50,438 nucleotides of DNA from Lojkania enalia (Eukaryota > Ascomycota > Dothideomycetes > Pleosporales): NCBI GenBank assembly GCA_010094045.1, contig ML986748.1, forward strand, positions 56,627-107,064. Direction: 5' to 3'. The position numbers and the translations under genes were made by a program. Shown one piece after another: positions 10,474-19,491 of the stretch. Every line of letters starts with the position of its first letter. The first letter of the stretch is position 1. The notes under the pieces are model-generated. The model saw only the letters and a list, made by a program, of their open reading frames with translations. It was not told the DNA's origin and did no database searches.

Positions 10474-12335
10474 CAGTATAAGCGAGCTGATCACCCAAGC
10501 GAGCTAATCATGATGCTAAGACTACACTAAAATCGCGACTACTTTTCGCAAAATATTATACTTTCTTATATTCTATCGTACTATATAGTATAGTAGCCTA
10601 TTCTTCTATATCTATAGCATTATTTTTACACGTCCGCAAGTTATACCTAGCCTCGCCGTACTACCTACAGCGCCTTTAAGTCGGCTGGTCTCTATTAACA
10701 CGCGCCTTCTTCCTACCCTTCTTTCTATTAGTATAAGCGCTAAAATCTTTTAGAGCAGTTAATTAAGCGCCTTCTTCAATCGTTAGGTTACCTTCCTTCT
10801 ATACACGCTTTCTTTTATATAATCGATATTATATAGCGGCCTTATTAGCTGCTTAAAGCTTAGTAACCTAAGCGCGTAATAGTACGTTTTTATATATTAT
10901 ATACGCAGCACCCTTTATAAACTATTTAAACGCCTCTACTATTAAAGTAGGCGAGCTATCTAGGTACTTTTAAACTCTTAATCGAACGTACGCAGATTAA
11001 GACCCAAATTTAATAGGATTATTTAGTGTTTTTAACTCCTAAGGGGTATCTTTAACTATAAAGGGTATTAGTATACGCAGTCGAACTTTAAGCTTTAATA
11101 GTACTATATTTAGGTTAAATAGAACTAGGCTAGCACCTCGAAAGCTACTTAGAATATTACTCTTTATAATTGCTGCGTTAAAAGCTGCTTTAAAATAGGG
11201 TAAGAACTCGATTTTCATAATATAGTTAATATAACCGCACATTAGCTGCTCGACTTAGCGCCCGTATGCAGTCTTTAAAGGTAAGAAACAACCTATATTT
11301 AGTAGCTACAGCAGGTGCGACGAATATAGAAGTATATAGAGAGTAATAATATTCTTTTCCTTACAGTACTGCCTGAATTTAAGTAAGTCGTAGCTCTTAT
11401 AGCCGTTGAGAATTAGTAATTAATATATACTAATAGTACGATTTTTTATATACGCGTTAAAGTACTTTAACTATTTAATACTAATATTATTTATCGTTCA
11501 GCCGTTATCAGTAACCTATATAGCCCAGGTTGGTGGAATATTATCTTCTTTATACTATATAGAGAGGTGGTAGATACCTATAAAGATAATAAAAAGTAGT
11601 ATTACCTATCCTATCGCGTTAATATTCTAGATAACTGTAGTCTACTTGTAATTACCTAGCTAGAGCTGTTTTAGTCAATTCTGTCTCTTAGAGCTAGTAA
11701 CTACTACTTCTATCAATATCACGTCTATTATAAAGCTTAATTTATCGAAGTTGTATGTATCTTTATTAACGATACTATACTTAGCCTTTATATTCTATAT
11801 AAGATAGAACCAGCCTCCTATAACCTTAAGATCTTTATATTTAGCTTTTAAATAGTCGTACTTTTAATTGAATTTAACCTTAAGCTCAGGCGTACGTTTA
11901 ATAAAGTTCTCTGCCCAGTTCTTTCTAACCTAGCTAGCAGAGCGTGCAGCTAGTAGTAAATTAGCTATATTTTAAACAGTAGCAAGCTGCAGCGGAAATC
12001 CTCTTATATCTAGATCTAGTATATACTAAACAATTACCCACTCCTCAGTCTTACTAAGCTTTATTAAATTAGGCCGGTAATCGCGTTATAGAGCTATTCC
12101 TCGCCTTTATATACTAAGTATACTTTAGGAGATATTATAGATTAATGTAATGTAACACATAGTTAGTATCGCGTCTTATTAAAGAGCTTAAAGTACAAGC
12201 TATATTCTAGCTTCTTTCTAAATTGATTCTACAGTTGTTAGTTGTAGTATAATACTATAAAGTATAATTATCGCGATTTTAGTAGGGTCTTAGCATCATA
12301 ATCAGCTCGCTTAGGTGATTAGCTCGCTTATACTG
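10474..12335 (-). mobile_element. Pogo family IV, complete and only lightly RIP-mutated
   Basis: An 1,862-bp DNA transposon with terminal inverted repeats of about 45-50 bp. The left end reads CAGTATAAGCGAGCTGATCA and the right end is its reverse complement with few changes. TA lies on both sides (10,472-10,473 and 12,336-12,337), the standard target duplication of Tc1/mariner/pogo elements. Within each end AAGCGAGCT occurs twice, 17 bp apart, followed by GCTAAGA. Base composition is clearly less AT-rich than the host Copia element, which suggests a late arrival or weaker mutation. Confidence 0.88.
10900..12200 (-). pseudogene. Transposase of pogo family IV
   Basis: DDE-superfamily transposase of the Fot1/pogo type, which would cut and join the element's ends. 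On the minus strand the catalytic half is easily read: 'VTDNG.T', 'LLILNGYKSYDLLKFRQYC', 'NIITLYI', 'SHLL', 'LLNIGCF.PLK.AYGR' and, in an intact 67-codon stretch at 11,039-11,242, 'FLPYFKAAFNAA' and 'SSFRGASLV'. These correspond to the 'LDGH.SH....F...C', 'PPHSSH.LQPLDVG.F.PLK' and 'FRGAGL.P' blocks of the family. Several Trp and Gln codons are stops and His reads Tyr, so the gene is dead, but less so than in families A, II copy 1 and III. The N-terminal DNA-binding half lies toward 12,200 and is harder to read. Confidence 0.85.
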
Positions 12336-13017
12336 TACGTTATTAAGTTTAGAAAGCCTATAAATCCACGAAAGTTCTTTACGCCTATTAATTAAATATT
12401 AAAGATTAGTATAACGAGTTCTTTACTACGTATAATAGAGCTAAACAGCTTAACTTACTAGATATATATAACTTCCACCCTTATAAGAATTTTATTCTAG
12501 CTACTCTACTAATATTACTATTAATATATTTAAAGTAGAGGAGATCTAGAATATCGATTATAATTAGCCGATTCTAGATAATATTTAGCTATTAACCGTC
12601 TTAGCCAGCTTTTTACGCTCCTATTATACGACAAGATTAAAAAAAGGTTAATATTTATAGTAGAGTCTTTAGCGCTATACTAAATTAGCAAGAATCTCTA
12701 TATAGTAAAAAGAGAGTAAGAATTAAAAATAAGTTAACTAAATTCTACCTCTATAGAAATATTTACTTCTAGGGTTAATATCTATATATTATTACAGGCC
12801 TTAGAACAAGAGAATTTATTAAAAACTCTAATAAATCTTAACGTTTTAAGAAGTAAAAGAATAAGGATTCTAATAAACTAATAGAACCTAATTTAATAGA
12901 AATTAACGCTAGTAATAGTCTTATTATAGAGCTATATAGCGCTTACTATAGTCTATATTTTAGCCTCTAACCGCTACTATAAATAACTAATTATATCTAC
13001 AATTTCTAGATTCTATA

Positions 13018-13110
13018 TACTATTAATTAGATTATTAATTAAGCGATTAATTATACTATTAATTAAGCGATTAATTATACTATTAATTAAGCGATTAATT
13101 AAGTAGCTAA
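13018..13110. repeat. 24-bp minisatellite, about three units
   Basis: Three near-identical units of TACTATTAATTAAGCGATTAATTA stand head to tail just after the end of recognisable gag in Copia copy A. Each unit is nearly self-complementary. Confidence 0.8.
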
Positions 13111-13529
13111 TTAACCGATCTATATTTAGTATTACTAACTTTAGTAAGAAGTTTAGAATAATAAAATTAACTTATTATATATCTATACTAGCTACTAGCT
13201 AGTAGAAAGTCTTACGAAACTATCTAAATAATACTATTAGAACTAGTTATTACTTTTTAATTTTAAAGACTTTTCTATTAAGTAATTAGCTTAATTTTAT
13301 ATAGAGTAATTAGTTTAATCTTTTTTAAAGCGTTAAGTTTAAATTATATATTAATTAGCCTTAATCTATTATAGAAATAAAAGTAATTAGAACCTCTATA
13401 ATAGCTTTAAAAGGGGCCTTAATATATAGAGCGAGGTCTAATAATACTATAATAGTAGAAGATCCCTATCTAGAACTATACTATTAGTAGTATAAGCTTA
13501 TATTTTATATAGCTCTACCTATATAGTAG

Positions 13530-13850
13530 AGGGTAGTTTATAGTTGAAATTAGCTTTAAGTATATTAATTCTTAAGGTAGCTACTATAAGTCTAAAAGGT
13601 TTATAGTTATATATAGCTACTATAAGTTTAACTATAGTTTATAGCTAGATATTTATTTCCTATATAGCTAGTAACTATATATAACTACTATAAGTTTAAA
13701 AGGCTTATAGTTATATATAGCTACTATAAGTCTAATTAAGGCTTATAGTTATATATAATAACTATAAGTCCGAAAAGCTTCTAATTATATATAGTTGCTG
13801 TAAGTCTAATTATAGTTTATAGCTAGATATTTATTTCCTTTTTAATCTGC
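13530..13850. repeat. Degenerate tandem repeats in the deleted part of Copia copy A
   Basis: Five or more imperfect units built on 'TTATAGTTATATATAGCTACTATAAGTCTAA', with a longer repeat containing 'ATAGTTTATAGCTAGATATTTATTTCCT' twice (near 13,633 and 13,813). The units contain short inverted repeats. No coding potential is seen. The surrounding stretch 13,110-14,014 holds nothing else that can be named. Confidence 0.65.
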
Positions 13851-14014
13851 TAGTACTCTTTTATCCGATTTTATTCTACTAGATTTTAAGGTTTTAATAA
13901 GACTAGATTATACTAGAATGTATTTTTTTGCTAGATTATATCTTTTTATATATTTTTTTATAGCTCTCTTATTTATTATATTAAATTTAAATATGTTTAA
14001 ATTTAAGAAAAGTA

Positions 14015-14193
14015 TATAAACTTAGATTATATATCTAATTAGCTATGTAGCTCTTAACTAAACCGTTATATATTCTATATATTCCCCTACTATACTTTAA
14101 CTAAGAGGTTAAGGGGAATACTATAGTATACTATTAATATATCTAGATATTCTACCCTATATAGTTTCTATCCTCTTCTACTTATATATTATA
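14015..14193 (+). repeat. Copia copy A 3' LTR
   Basis: Direct repeat of 9,771-9,946. It ends against a fragment of pogo family II, so the right flank of the Copia insertion is not the same DNA as the left flank (family III); no target duplication could be recognised. Confidence 0.6.
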
Positions 14194-14199
14194 ATATAC

Positions 14200-14287
14200 G
14201 CCTCTAAATATAGAAATAGCTAATAAAATAAATAACTTACTTAAATAAGCGACTTACTTAGATAGATAACTTACTTATAAAATATAT
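14200..14287 (+). mobile_element. Right-end fragment of pogo family II
   Basis: Matches 37,395-37,470, the last 75-90 bases of family II copy 2, including the doubled AAGCGA-type motif of the terminal repeat and the final AAAATATAT followed by TA. The rest of that copy is missing. Confidence 0.7.
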
Positions 14288-15100
14288 TATTATATATATT
14301 AGCAGAAATTTAATAGTATTTAAATAAAGTATATATTATTTATAAAATAAGTACTAATAATTTCTTAAGAATAAGTAGTATTTATAAGAGAGGTAGAGCT
14401 TATAGCTAAATAAAGTAATTTCTAAGGTAGTAAGTTATCTACTTTTAGATTTTAAGACTATAATTCTTAATCTAGTTATTAGAGATAAACTATATTAATC
14501 TTATAATATTTTAAGAACTCTACCTAACTAAGAAAGTATTTTATATTTCTTATTTTCTATTTTTAAAGTTCGTAAAAAATATATAGTCCTAGACTTCTTT
14601 TAGTAAGAGTAGTACTAGGTTGTAGCTATAAGGTTAGTTTCTAGATAACTCTACATTATAATAAAAACACCTATTTCTCTAGGTTTATACTAGCCTAAAA
14701 CAAAATGTTTTAAATATCTTATCCCTTATTACTTTAAATTCGGCATTTTATTCTGCGAATATATTACATACCCTAACTTATTTACTATTAGTTATTAGAA
14801 TAGAAACTCCGTTTCTAACGCTTTAGAGAATACGATTAGATTATTATTAGTTAATAATGTTAAAATCTAATTATAAAAACGCAATCCCCTTAATACTTTT
14901 ACTAACTCCTACAACGGTCTTAAATAGACTACTTATTATTTTTCTACCGTACCTCTCCGCGACTACGTTTAATAATATTTCCCAAGACTATTTTAACTCA
15001 AATAAGTAGGTATAGTAATTCTAGTAACTTCCGCATAGGCCTCTAATATATTGTAAATAACCCAGGTATTCTTAATCTATTATTAAACTGTTAGGATATA
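14288..15100. other. AT-rich DNA without identifiable content
   Basis: RIP-like composition and no repeat shared with the rest of the window that could be recognised. GC rises gradually from about 14,700. No frame with a known domain was found on either strand. It forms the left shoulder of the gene island. Confidence 0.5.
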
Positions 15101-17790
15101 GTTATATCTTATCTTAGATAGTACTTATAGTTTATGAAGTTTTAATAGAACCAAGCGGGCAGGGTTTGTCCGAATTAGAGAATACGGTGGGCTCTATTAC
15201 AAAATTGGGCATCTTGTTATAATGAGAAAACGACATTATATTCAATCCTATCTAGCAGGTTTTTAGAGAAGCTGTTTGGCTGGGAATATATAAGGATATA
15301 TATAGCACGATGTCTATTAATACCTAGCATTAATATTATGTGATACTAGAATAGACAATATAAATAGCTTTAATCCTCTATAGATATGAATCAACGTAGT
15401 TCTCTTCCTCATCTGTCCTAATACTTTATATAATAGTTCTGAAATATTTCAAACGCTATTGGTAAGATTAGAGTTAGGATTATCGGAAATGAATATCAAC
15501 GGCTAATCGAGAATTAGTGCTAGACCTAAATTATTCCCAATGAATATGATAATAATAATTTCGAGTAGATGGGCGAGGTCCTTCTTCTGCTAATCGCTTA
15601 ATCATAGGTTTTGCTTATTAGGCAGCATTAATTGCTGAGCTAAATATTGATGTATTGAAGGAGGGCAAGTGGCCTGCCTGGCTAGAGGCTGGTAATGGCG
15701 AGACTATATAGGCCTGAAAAAACAGACCAACTATAATAGGATAGTAGAAACATGTGACAATAGGCCGCCCGGTCTTCTAGGACACCAAGAAAGTAACTTA
15801 GACTATGGTGGCTATAGACAATTTTGTCGATGTTACTTAGGAACTCGGGGTGGGGGCCATTAAGGGGAAAGCGAGGGGAGAGCGCGGGGAGAGCGCGGGG
15901 GGAGGACCAACCATTTCTCCTGGAGATGAATTCTCGAAAGGGGAACTGAGAAGAAAATGGCTTAGATTTTCTAGCAATTAGGAGTGGGGTGGGTTTAGGC
16001 CTTAAATTTGCAAGAAGATACGATACTCCCGATGACATATTAAACTATGGTGCCTCCTTTGCTTCTGATGGATGAAGGTCACTATTACAATTTCAGTAGA
16101 GCAAATATGAGGAATATTGGCAATATAAAAGTAGAAAAGAGGGAGTTAGATTGAGGTGGAGATCTGATGAAGGACGGCGGAACTGAGAGTTTTCTTTGCA
16201 GTAGATCACGGCGACGTTCTCGACCCACTGATCGGTTCCTAATCTAGTTTGAATAGTTTCGAAGGAATATCGGTGCGAGTGTGCGTAGGCTCAAATATTC
16301 TAGAGAAGGAAGAAAACAGATCCGAGGTTGCCAATTAATAGTAGGTCTAAGGGCTAAATATAGCCTCTTCGGGTCGGAACCAAGAGTTTAAAGGGGCTGA
16401 TCGCGTGAAAAGGTCAATGGCAGTGGGTGACATGATTTGTAGAGCTGAATACCCCAAGGCGAGCAGCAAAATATGAGTTGAAGAGAGCATTAAAGCAGAT
16501 TCAACCAAGTGTTCTAAGACTGAATATTATGGCTTGGGGTTCATCAATTCATCTCGCGATAGTGATGTTGAGTTAACAAGTATTAAGGTCTACTCTACTC
16601 TATAATTCTACTGAACGAATAAAAGCTTCCTTTATTGCAGGTATTAGAGAGTCACTACACCGTCCTGGTAGCACTAACGGGCGCCAACACGGCTTTAAGG
16701 GGCGGCTAGACCCTCCAGCTGAGGACTTCGGCGAACAGTAGAAATGGTGCTGCCAAGGCTGCTTTTTGTGGGCGGTAGGCAGCTACGTAGATGATTGTCG
16801 CAAAGTCCTCTGCTAAGGGAGAGGCTGAATGCTTGGCTGGACCGTCAGATTTGGCTGTGAGATTCCGAAATGGTTGAATGTGAGATGTTTCAGAATGAAT
16901 GGTTGTGCGGGAGAAGCTTTTTCCTGCTTTCCGAATGCGGTAAGGTCCAGTAGTATGACTTTGTGATTCACCGCCTGGGCTGGACTTTCAAACCCGAGGA
17001 ACTCATCATTTTTCTATTCCACGCCTAGATATGTCGATAAATGGCAGCTGAGGATAGAGATATATAATTTGCGTCACCATGTAGTTTTAGTCGAGGGGCG
17101 GGCTCAGAAATGAAGGCTTTGTCGCTCCACCTTGCCCAGGGTTCGGACCGACCGCAGAGCGACTCTATAAAGCTGTAGGGCTGCATGAAGTATACGTGAT
17201 TTATCGCTAGTAGCGGGGTCTCCATTTAGTTGCTAAAATGGCAGAGCTCGTCGTACTGTCCAAAATTCCCGTGTCTACGACACGCGGGAGCTAAATGGAT
17301 AATTGTAGAAAGATATGCTCACATATATTCTGAAAATTGGGTGTGAAGAAATGAAATTATATTCTTCAATTAGATCCCAAGAAGAGTAAAATGGTGTGTA
17401 TTTCGAGAAGGGTTTCGGGACTCTACCCTGCGTACCTGAACCCTGCTAACCGGGAACACGGCGTTTCAGATCCTTAAACGTTACACGCCGAGATCGGTAG
17501 CGGCCGACGGTTTAGCTGAAGCACCTCAACTTTCTCTGCATAACAGCCCAGTTTGGTTAGGTAATCCCAAATTTACCATTATACCCCTGCTCTACAGTCG
17601 GTGACTGCCTCAGGTTCTCCGCTGCGCAGTCGAACCTACAGCGCGCAATCACCGCTTCGTATTCTCATCGTGGGTCTATCCTCGAAGCTGGTAGTGCATA
17701 GTACAGCTCTGACGTCGCAATGTAATTTCGAGGCAATACCGGGAGAAGGGTTTGGGAGGGGTCGACGGAGCAGAGAATGCCATGTCTTGT
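15101..17790. other. Normal-composition DNA with no supported gene
   Basis: About 2.7 kb in which composition is that of ordinary fungal intergenic DNA, rather AT-rich up to about 15.6 kb and balanced after that. The longest frame is 118 codons on the minus strand (15,682-16,038). It has no recognised domain, no convincing start context and is rich in Ser, Pro and Arg, so it was not called. A short imperfect hairpin lies at 17,268-17,290 (CCCGTGTC-TAC-GACACGCGGG). The region may hold decayed coding DNA, distal regulatory DNA or an unspliced gene too fragmented to recognise. Confidence 0.45.
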
Positions 17791-17944
17791 ATATATATGA
17801 CTCTGTTGCATCCCCAGTACTGGCCATCAACAGCAGCAACTTGACAACTTCATCTCCCCCGCAATCCCTCAAGACACTAATATCGTTCCAACTTTTTCGG
17901 TCCTTCCTATAATCCATTCTCAGTACCTTTTTCATACCACAAAA
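17791..17944 (+). promoter_or_regulatory. Likely core promoter and 5' leader of the island gene
   Basis: A TATA-like run ATATATATGA lies at 17,791-17,800, about 150 bp before the start codon. It is followed by a C/T-rich stretch (about 17,850-17,930), a common feature just upstream of transcription starts in filamentous fungi. The start context CCACAAAAATGAA has A at -3 and fits the fungal preference. Transcription start and regulators cannot be inferred. Confidence 0.45.
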
Positions 17945-18838
17945 ATGAAAACCATAATCTCGGTCATCCTCCTAGCTTCAGCCCTCGGCGCCAGAGCCAT
18001 AGACACATCAAAGGCGTACCAGCTTCGCCTCTCCGGCTCCCAGAACAAAGATGTTGCCGACAGCATCATCACTCTAAAAGATCTCTCCGATAGCATCGAT
18101 CCCAATGCCCTAGGAATTTGGTCCGACCGCACCGCCCACCCAAGCTTCACCTTCATGCTCTCTACAGCCGCAACTGATGATCGCTTCTACGTTCTCCACG
18201 GCATGCCTGACGAGTTCAACGACGTCAAGAATACGCGTTTAGTGGTCTGGGGCGACAACCGCGCCATGGGCCTCTGGGACATTCCGACCGGAGCGACACC
18301 AGAAACCAAGGAGGGACAGACGCTTTTCGATGACAAGTGGATCATTGTGGATGGATATCTGAAGCATGCGCAGGACTTTAACAGCGCCGGGGTCACTCAG
18401 CCGAGTGGTGGCGCGGGTAGTTGGAGGATCTGCGGCGGCCCTAATGATTATCTGATGTACTGGTATGATGGTAAGTCCACCTCAACTTCTACCTTCTCTC
18501 GAACTTGATTTTTGGAGTTCTAATCGATCTTTTGGAGAAGATGCTAAGTCAATATAGGGAGCTCAGAACTTCCGATCGATAATTGTGAAGGCGTGCAGTT
18601 AGAGGTTGTGGAGGCTGCTGTCACTCCTACCGCAAGCATATCGGGTGCCTGGCTCACTGGCGTTCCAGCTCCGAGCCAGACCTTGGGGCCCTTTATCACG
18701 GGTGTCCCGGCTCCTTCCAATGCGAGCAGCACAATTAGGCCGACGGGTACGCCCAACCCATTTGAGGATGCCGCTTCGAGTGCGAAGGTTGGCGGGCTTC
18801 TCGGTCTGGTACTGGGCGTCTTGGCCATTGCGTTGTAG
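17945..18838 (+). CDS. Secreted, probably GPI-anchored surface protein (two exons)
   Basis: Predicted 268-residue protein from exons 17,945-18,470 and 18,558-18,838, joined in frame through a split Gly codon (residue 176). Residues 1-18 form a signal peptide ending ALGARA. The mature part (about 19-196) has two cysteines, C163 in 'WRICGGPNDYLMYWYD' and C185 in 'PIDNCEGVQLEV', likely to form one disulphide. Residues 197-246 are a Pro/Ser/Thr/Gly-rich stalk with 'TGVPAPS' twice (209-215 and 223-229) and one NAS glycosylation site. A hydrophobic tail (253-268) after 'DAASSAK' looks like a GPI-attachment signal. The layout suggests a cell-surface or wall protein. The 'C....Y.....NC..V.L' end recalls the fungal DUF7907 type of secreted protein, but that is an impression, not a search result. 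It is the only intact gene of the window and stands alone. Function is unknown; a role in host interaction is possible only by analogy with genes at AT-rich borders. Confidence 0.82.
18471..18557 (+). other. Intron of the island gene
   Basis: An 87-nt intron with a perfect GTAAGT donor and a TAG acceptor. GCTAAGT at 18,543-18,549 is a plausible but imperfect branch site. Removing it keeps the frame and adds the second cysteine, stalk and anchor signal. If it is retained, translation stops at 18,508 and gives a 187-residue product without an anchor. Confidence 0.85.
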
Positions 18839-19103
18839 CGCAAGTGAGACAGATAAGATATCGTTGAAAGGTGCGTATAGCGGGCATTTGTTTATGTTAT
18901 TTTCCTTATCATCTAGGCAATCGTTTTTCGTAGGGGTCTTGTGAAAGTAAGAATTTGGCTCGAGCAATATAGATAATAGAATGCATGTATGGTGGGCAAC
19001 GCAAAAGCGTGTGAGCGGATGATCTCAGTAGTGGTAATCGCGCACAGAGCATTTTTACTTGGATTAGGAGACTAAAAGATCTCTGCTCGCGCACCTGACA
19101 TCC
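18839..19103 (+). other. 3' flank of the island gene
   Basis: Untranslated or intergenic DNA of normal composition between the stop codon and an LTR. No strong polyadenylation signal is seen; AT-rich spots near 18,964-18,982 (AATATAGATAATAGAATGC) are candidates. Confidence 0.4.
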
Positions 19104-19491
19104 TGCGTTACGGATGCCCTCGCACTGGAACCTATAGAAGCATGGGACTCTGTATGGTTAAGCGAGCGGGGTCAGTCACGTGAACGGCTCAGCGACTCAG
19201 TCCACACTGAGCCACTGAGCAGGGAGAATAGTAGAGAAACTAAATTGTATTTAATAACCTTACGACTCCAACCTTTATAGCTCTTTATAGTCAACTTAAA
19301 TATCCTTCGCACACTCTACTGGCGCACTTCTATTATAAGCCTATAAGAATAATCAACTGTAGCATGTAATTACTCTTAGTTATTACCCTATTGTATATAC
19401 AGCTAACTAGAGGCTGTTATACTTTAACTACCCTTATAAGGTTAGAAGAAGTAAAACTAGCTAAACTACCCTAGTTATAAGGAAAGAGATA
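19104..19491 (+). mobile_element. Gypsy-1 family copy C: LTR and leader, partly unmutated
   Basis: LTR at 19,104-19,421 followed by the leader that in Gypsy-1 lies at 691-770. The left part keeps GC-rich sequence (GTTACGGATGCCCTCGC, then GTCAGTCACGTGAACGGCTC) where Gypsy-1 is AT-rich. The right part is increasingly mutated. The copy continues at 21,340 after a Fot1 insertion. At 19,186-19,219 there is a 14-bp inverted repeat with a 6-base loop, the counterpart of the palindrome in the Gypsy-1 3' LTR. Confidence 0.82.

Larger units (their letters stand above)
10050..13010 (+). pseudogene. Copia copy A gag, split by pogo family IV
   Basis: The plus-strand frame from about 10,050 reads like a Copia gag polyprotein of the UBN2 type: a 'W.....L...DIW.YI.P' start whose Trp codons are stops, and later 'YKEIKEYRRFKDRLG' and 'NYLYQIKN.DS' stretches. 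It is interrupted at 10,473 and resumes at 12,336. The downstream half matches the reversed gag of copy B (about 25,700-26,350) until near 12,990, where the two copies diverge. No zinc knuckle was identified with certainty. Confidence 0.6.
9771..14193 (+). mobile_element. Copia copy A, internally deleted LTR retrotransposon
   Basis: Two direct repeats of about 176-179 bp (9,771-9,946 and 14,015-14,193) flank a Ty1/Copia-like gag. After gag, where copy B has protease and integrase, there is only about 1 kb of AT-rich repeats and no recognisable pol. A complete pogo element (10,474-12,335) interrupts gag. Without that insertion the element is about 2.5 kb, too short for an autonomous Copia element, so it has lost pol or belongs to a non-autonomous derivative. 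Exact LTR ends are uncertain by several bases. Confidence 0.65.

Noticed and set aside
1..15000. Mitochondrial DNA, because of the high A+T
   Set aside because: Content is nuclear transposons with CA-to-TA decay, and no mitochondrial genes or tRNAs are seen.
15682..16038. 118-codon minus-strand frame in the island
   Set aside because: No domain, signal peptide or clear start context, Ser/Pro/Arg-rich, and no splice partners that extend it. Too weak to call as a gene.
17025..17225. 66-codon minus-strand frame
   Set aside because: Short, no recognisable features; such frames are expected by chance in DNA of this composition.
17601..17935. Overlapping frames on both strands just upstream of the island gene
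   Set aside because: They lie in the promoter and leader and overlap each other; no domain or start context supports them.
17932..18967. Several minus-strand frames and a second plus frame (18,606-18,944) over the island gene
   Set aside because: Shadows of the two coding exons. The called frame alone has signal peptide, splice sites and anchor signal.
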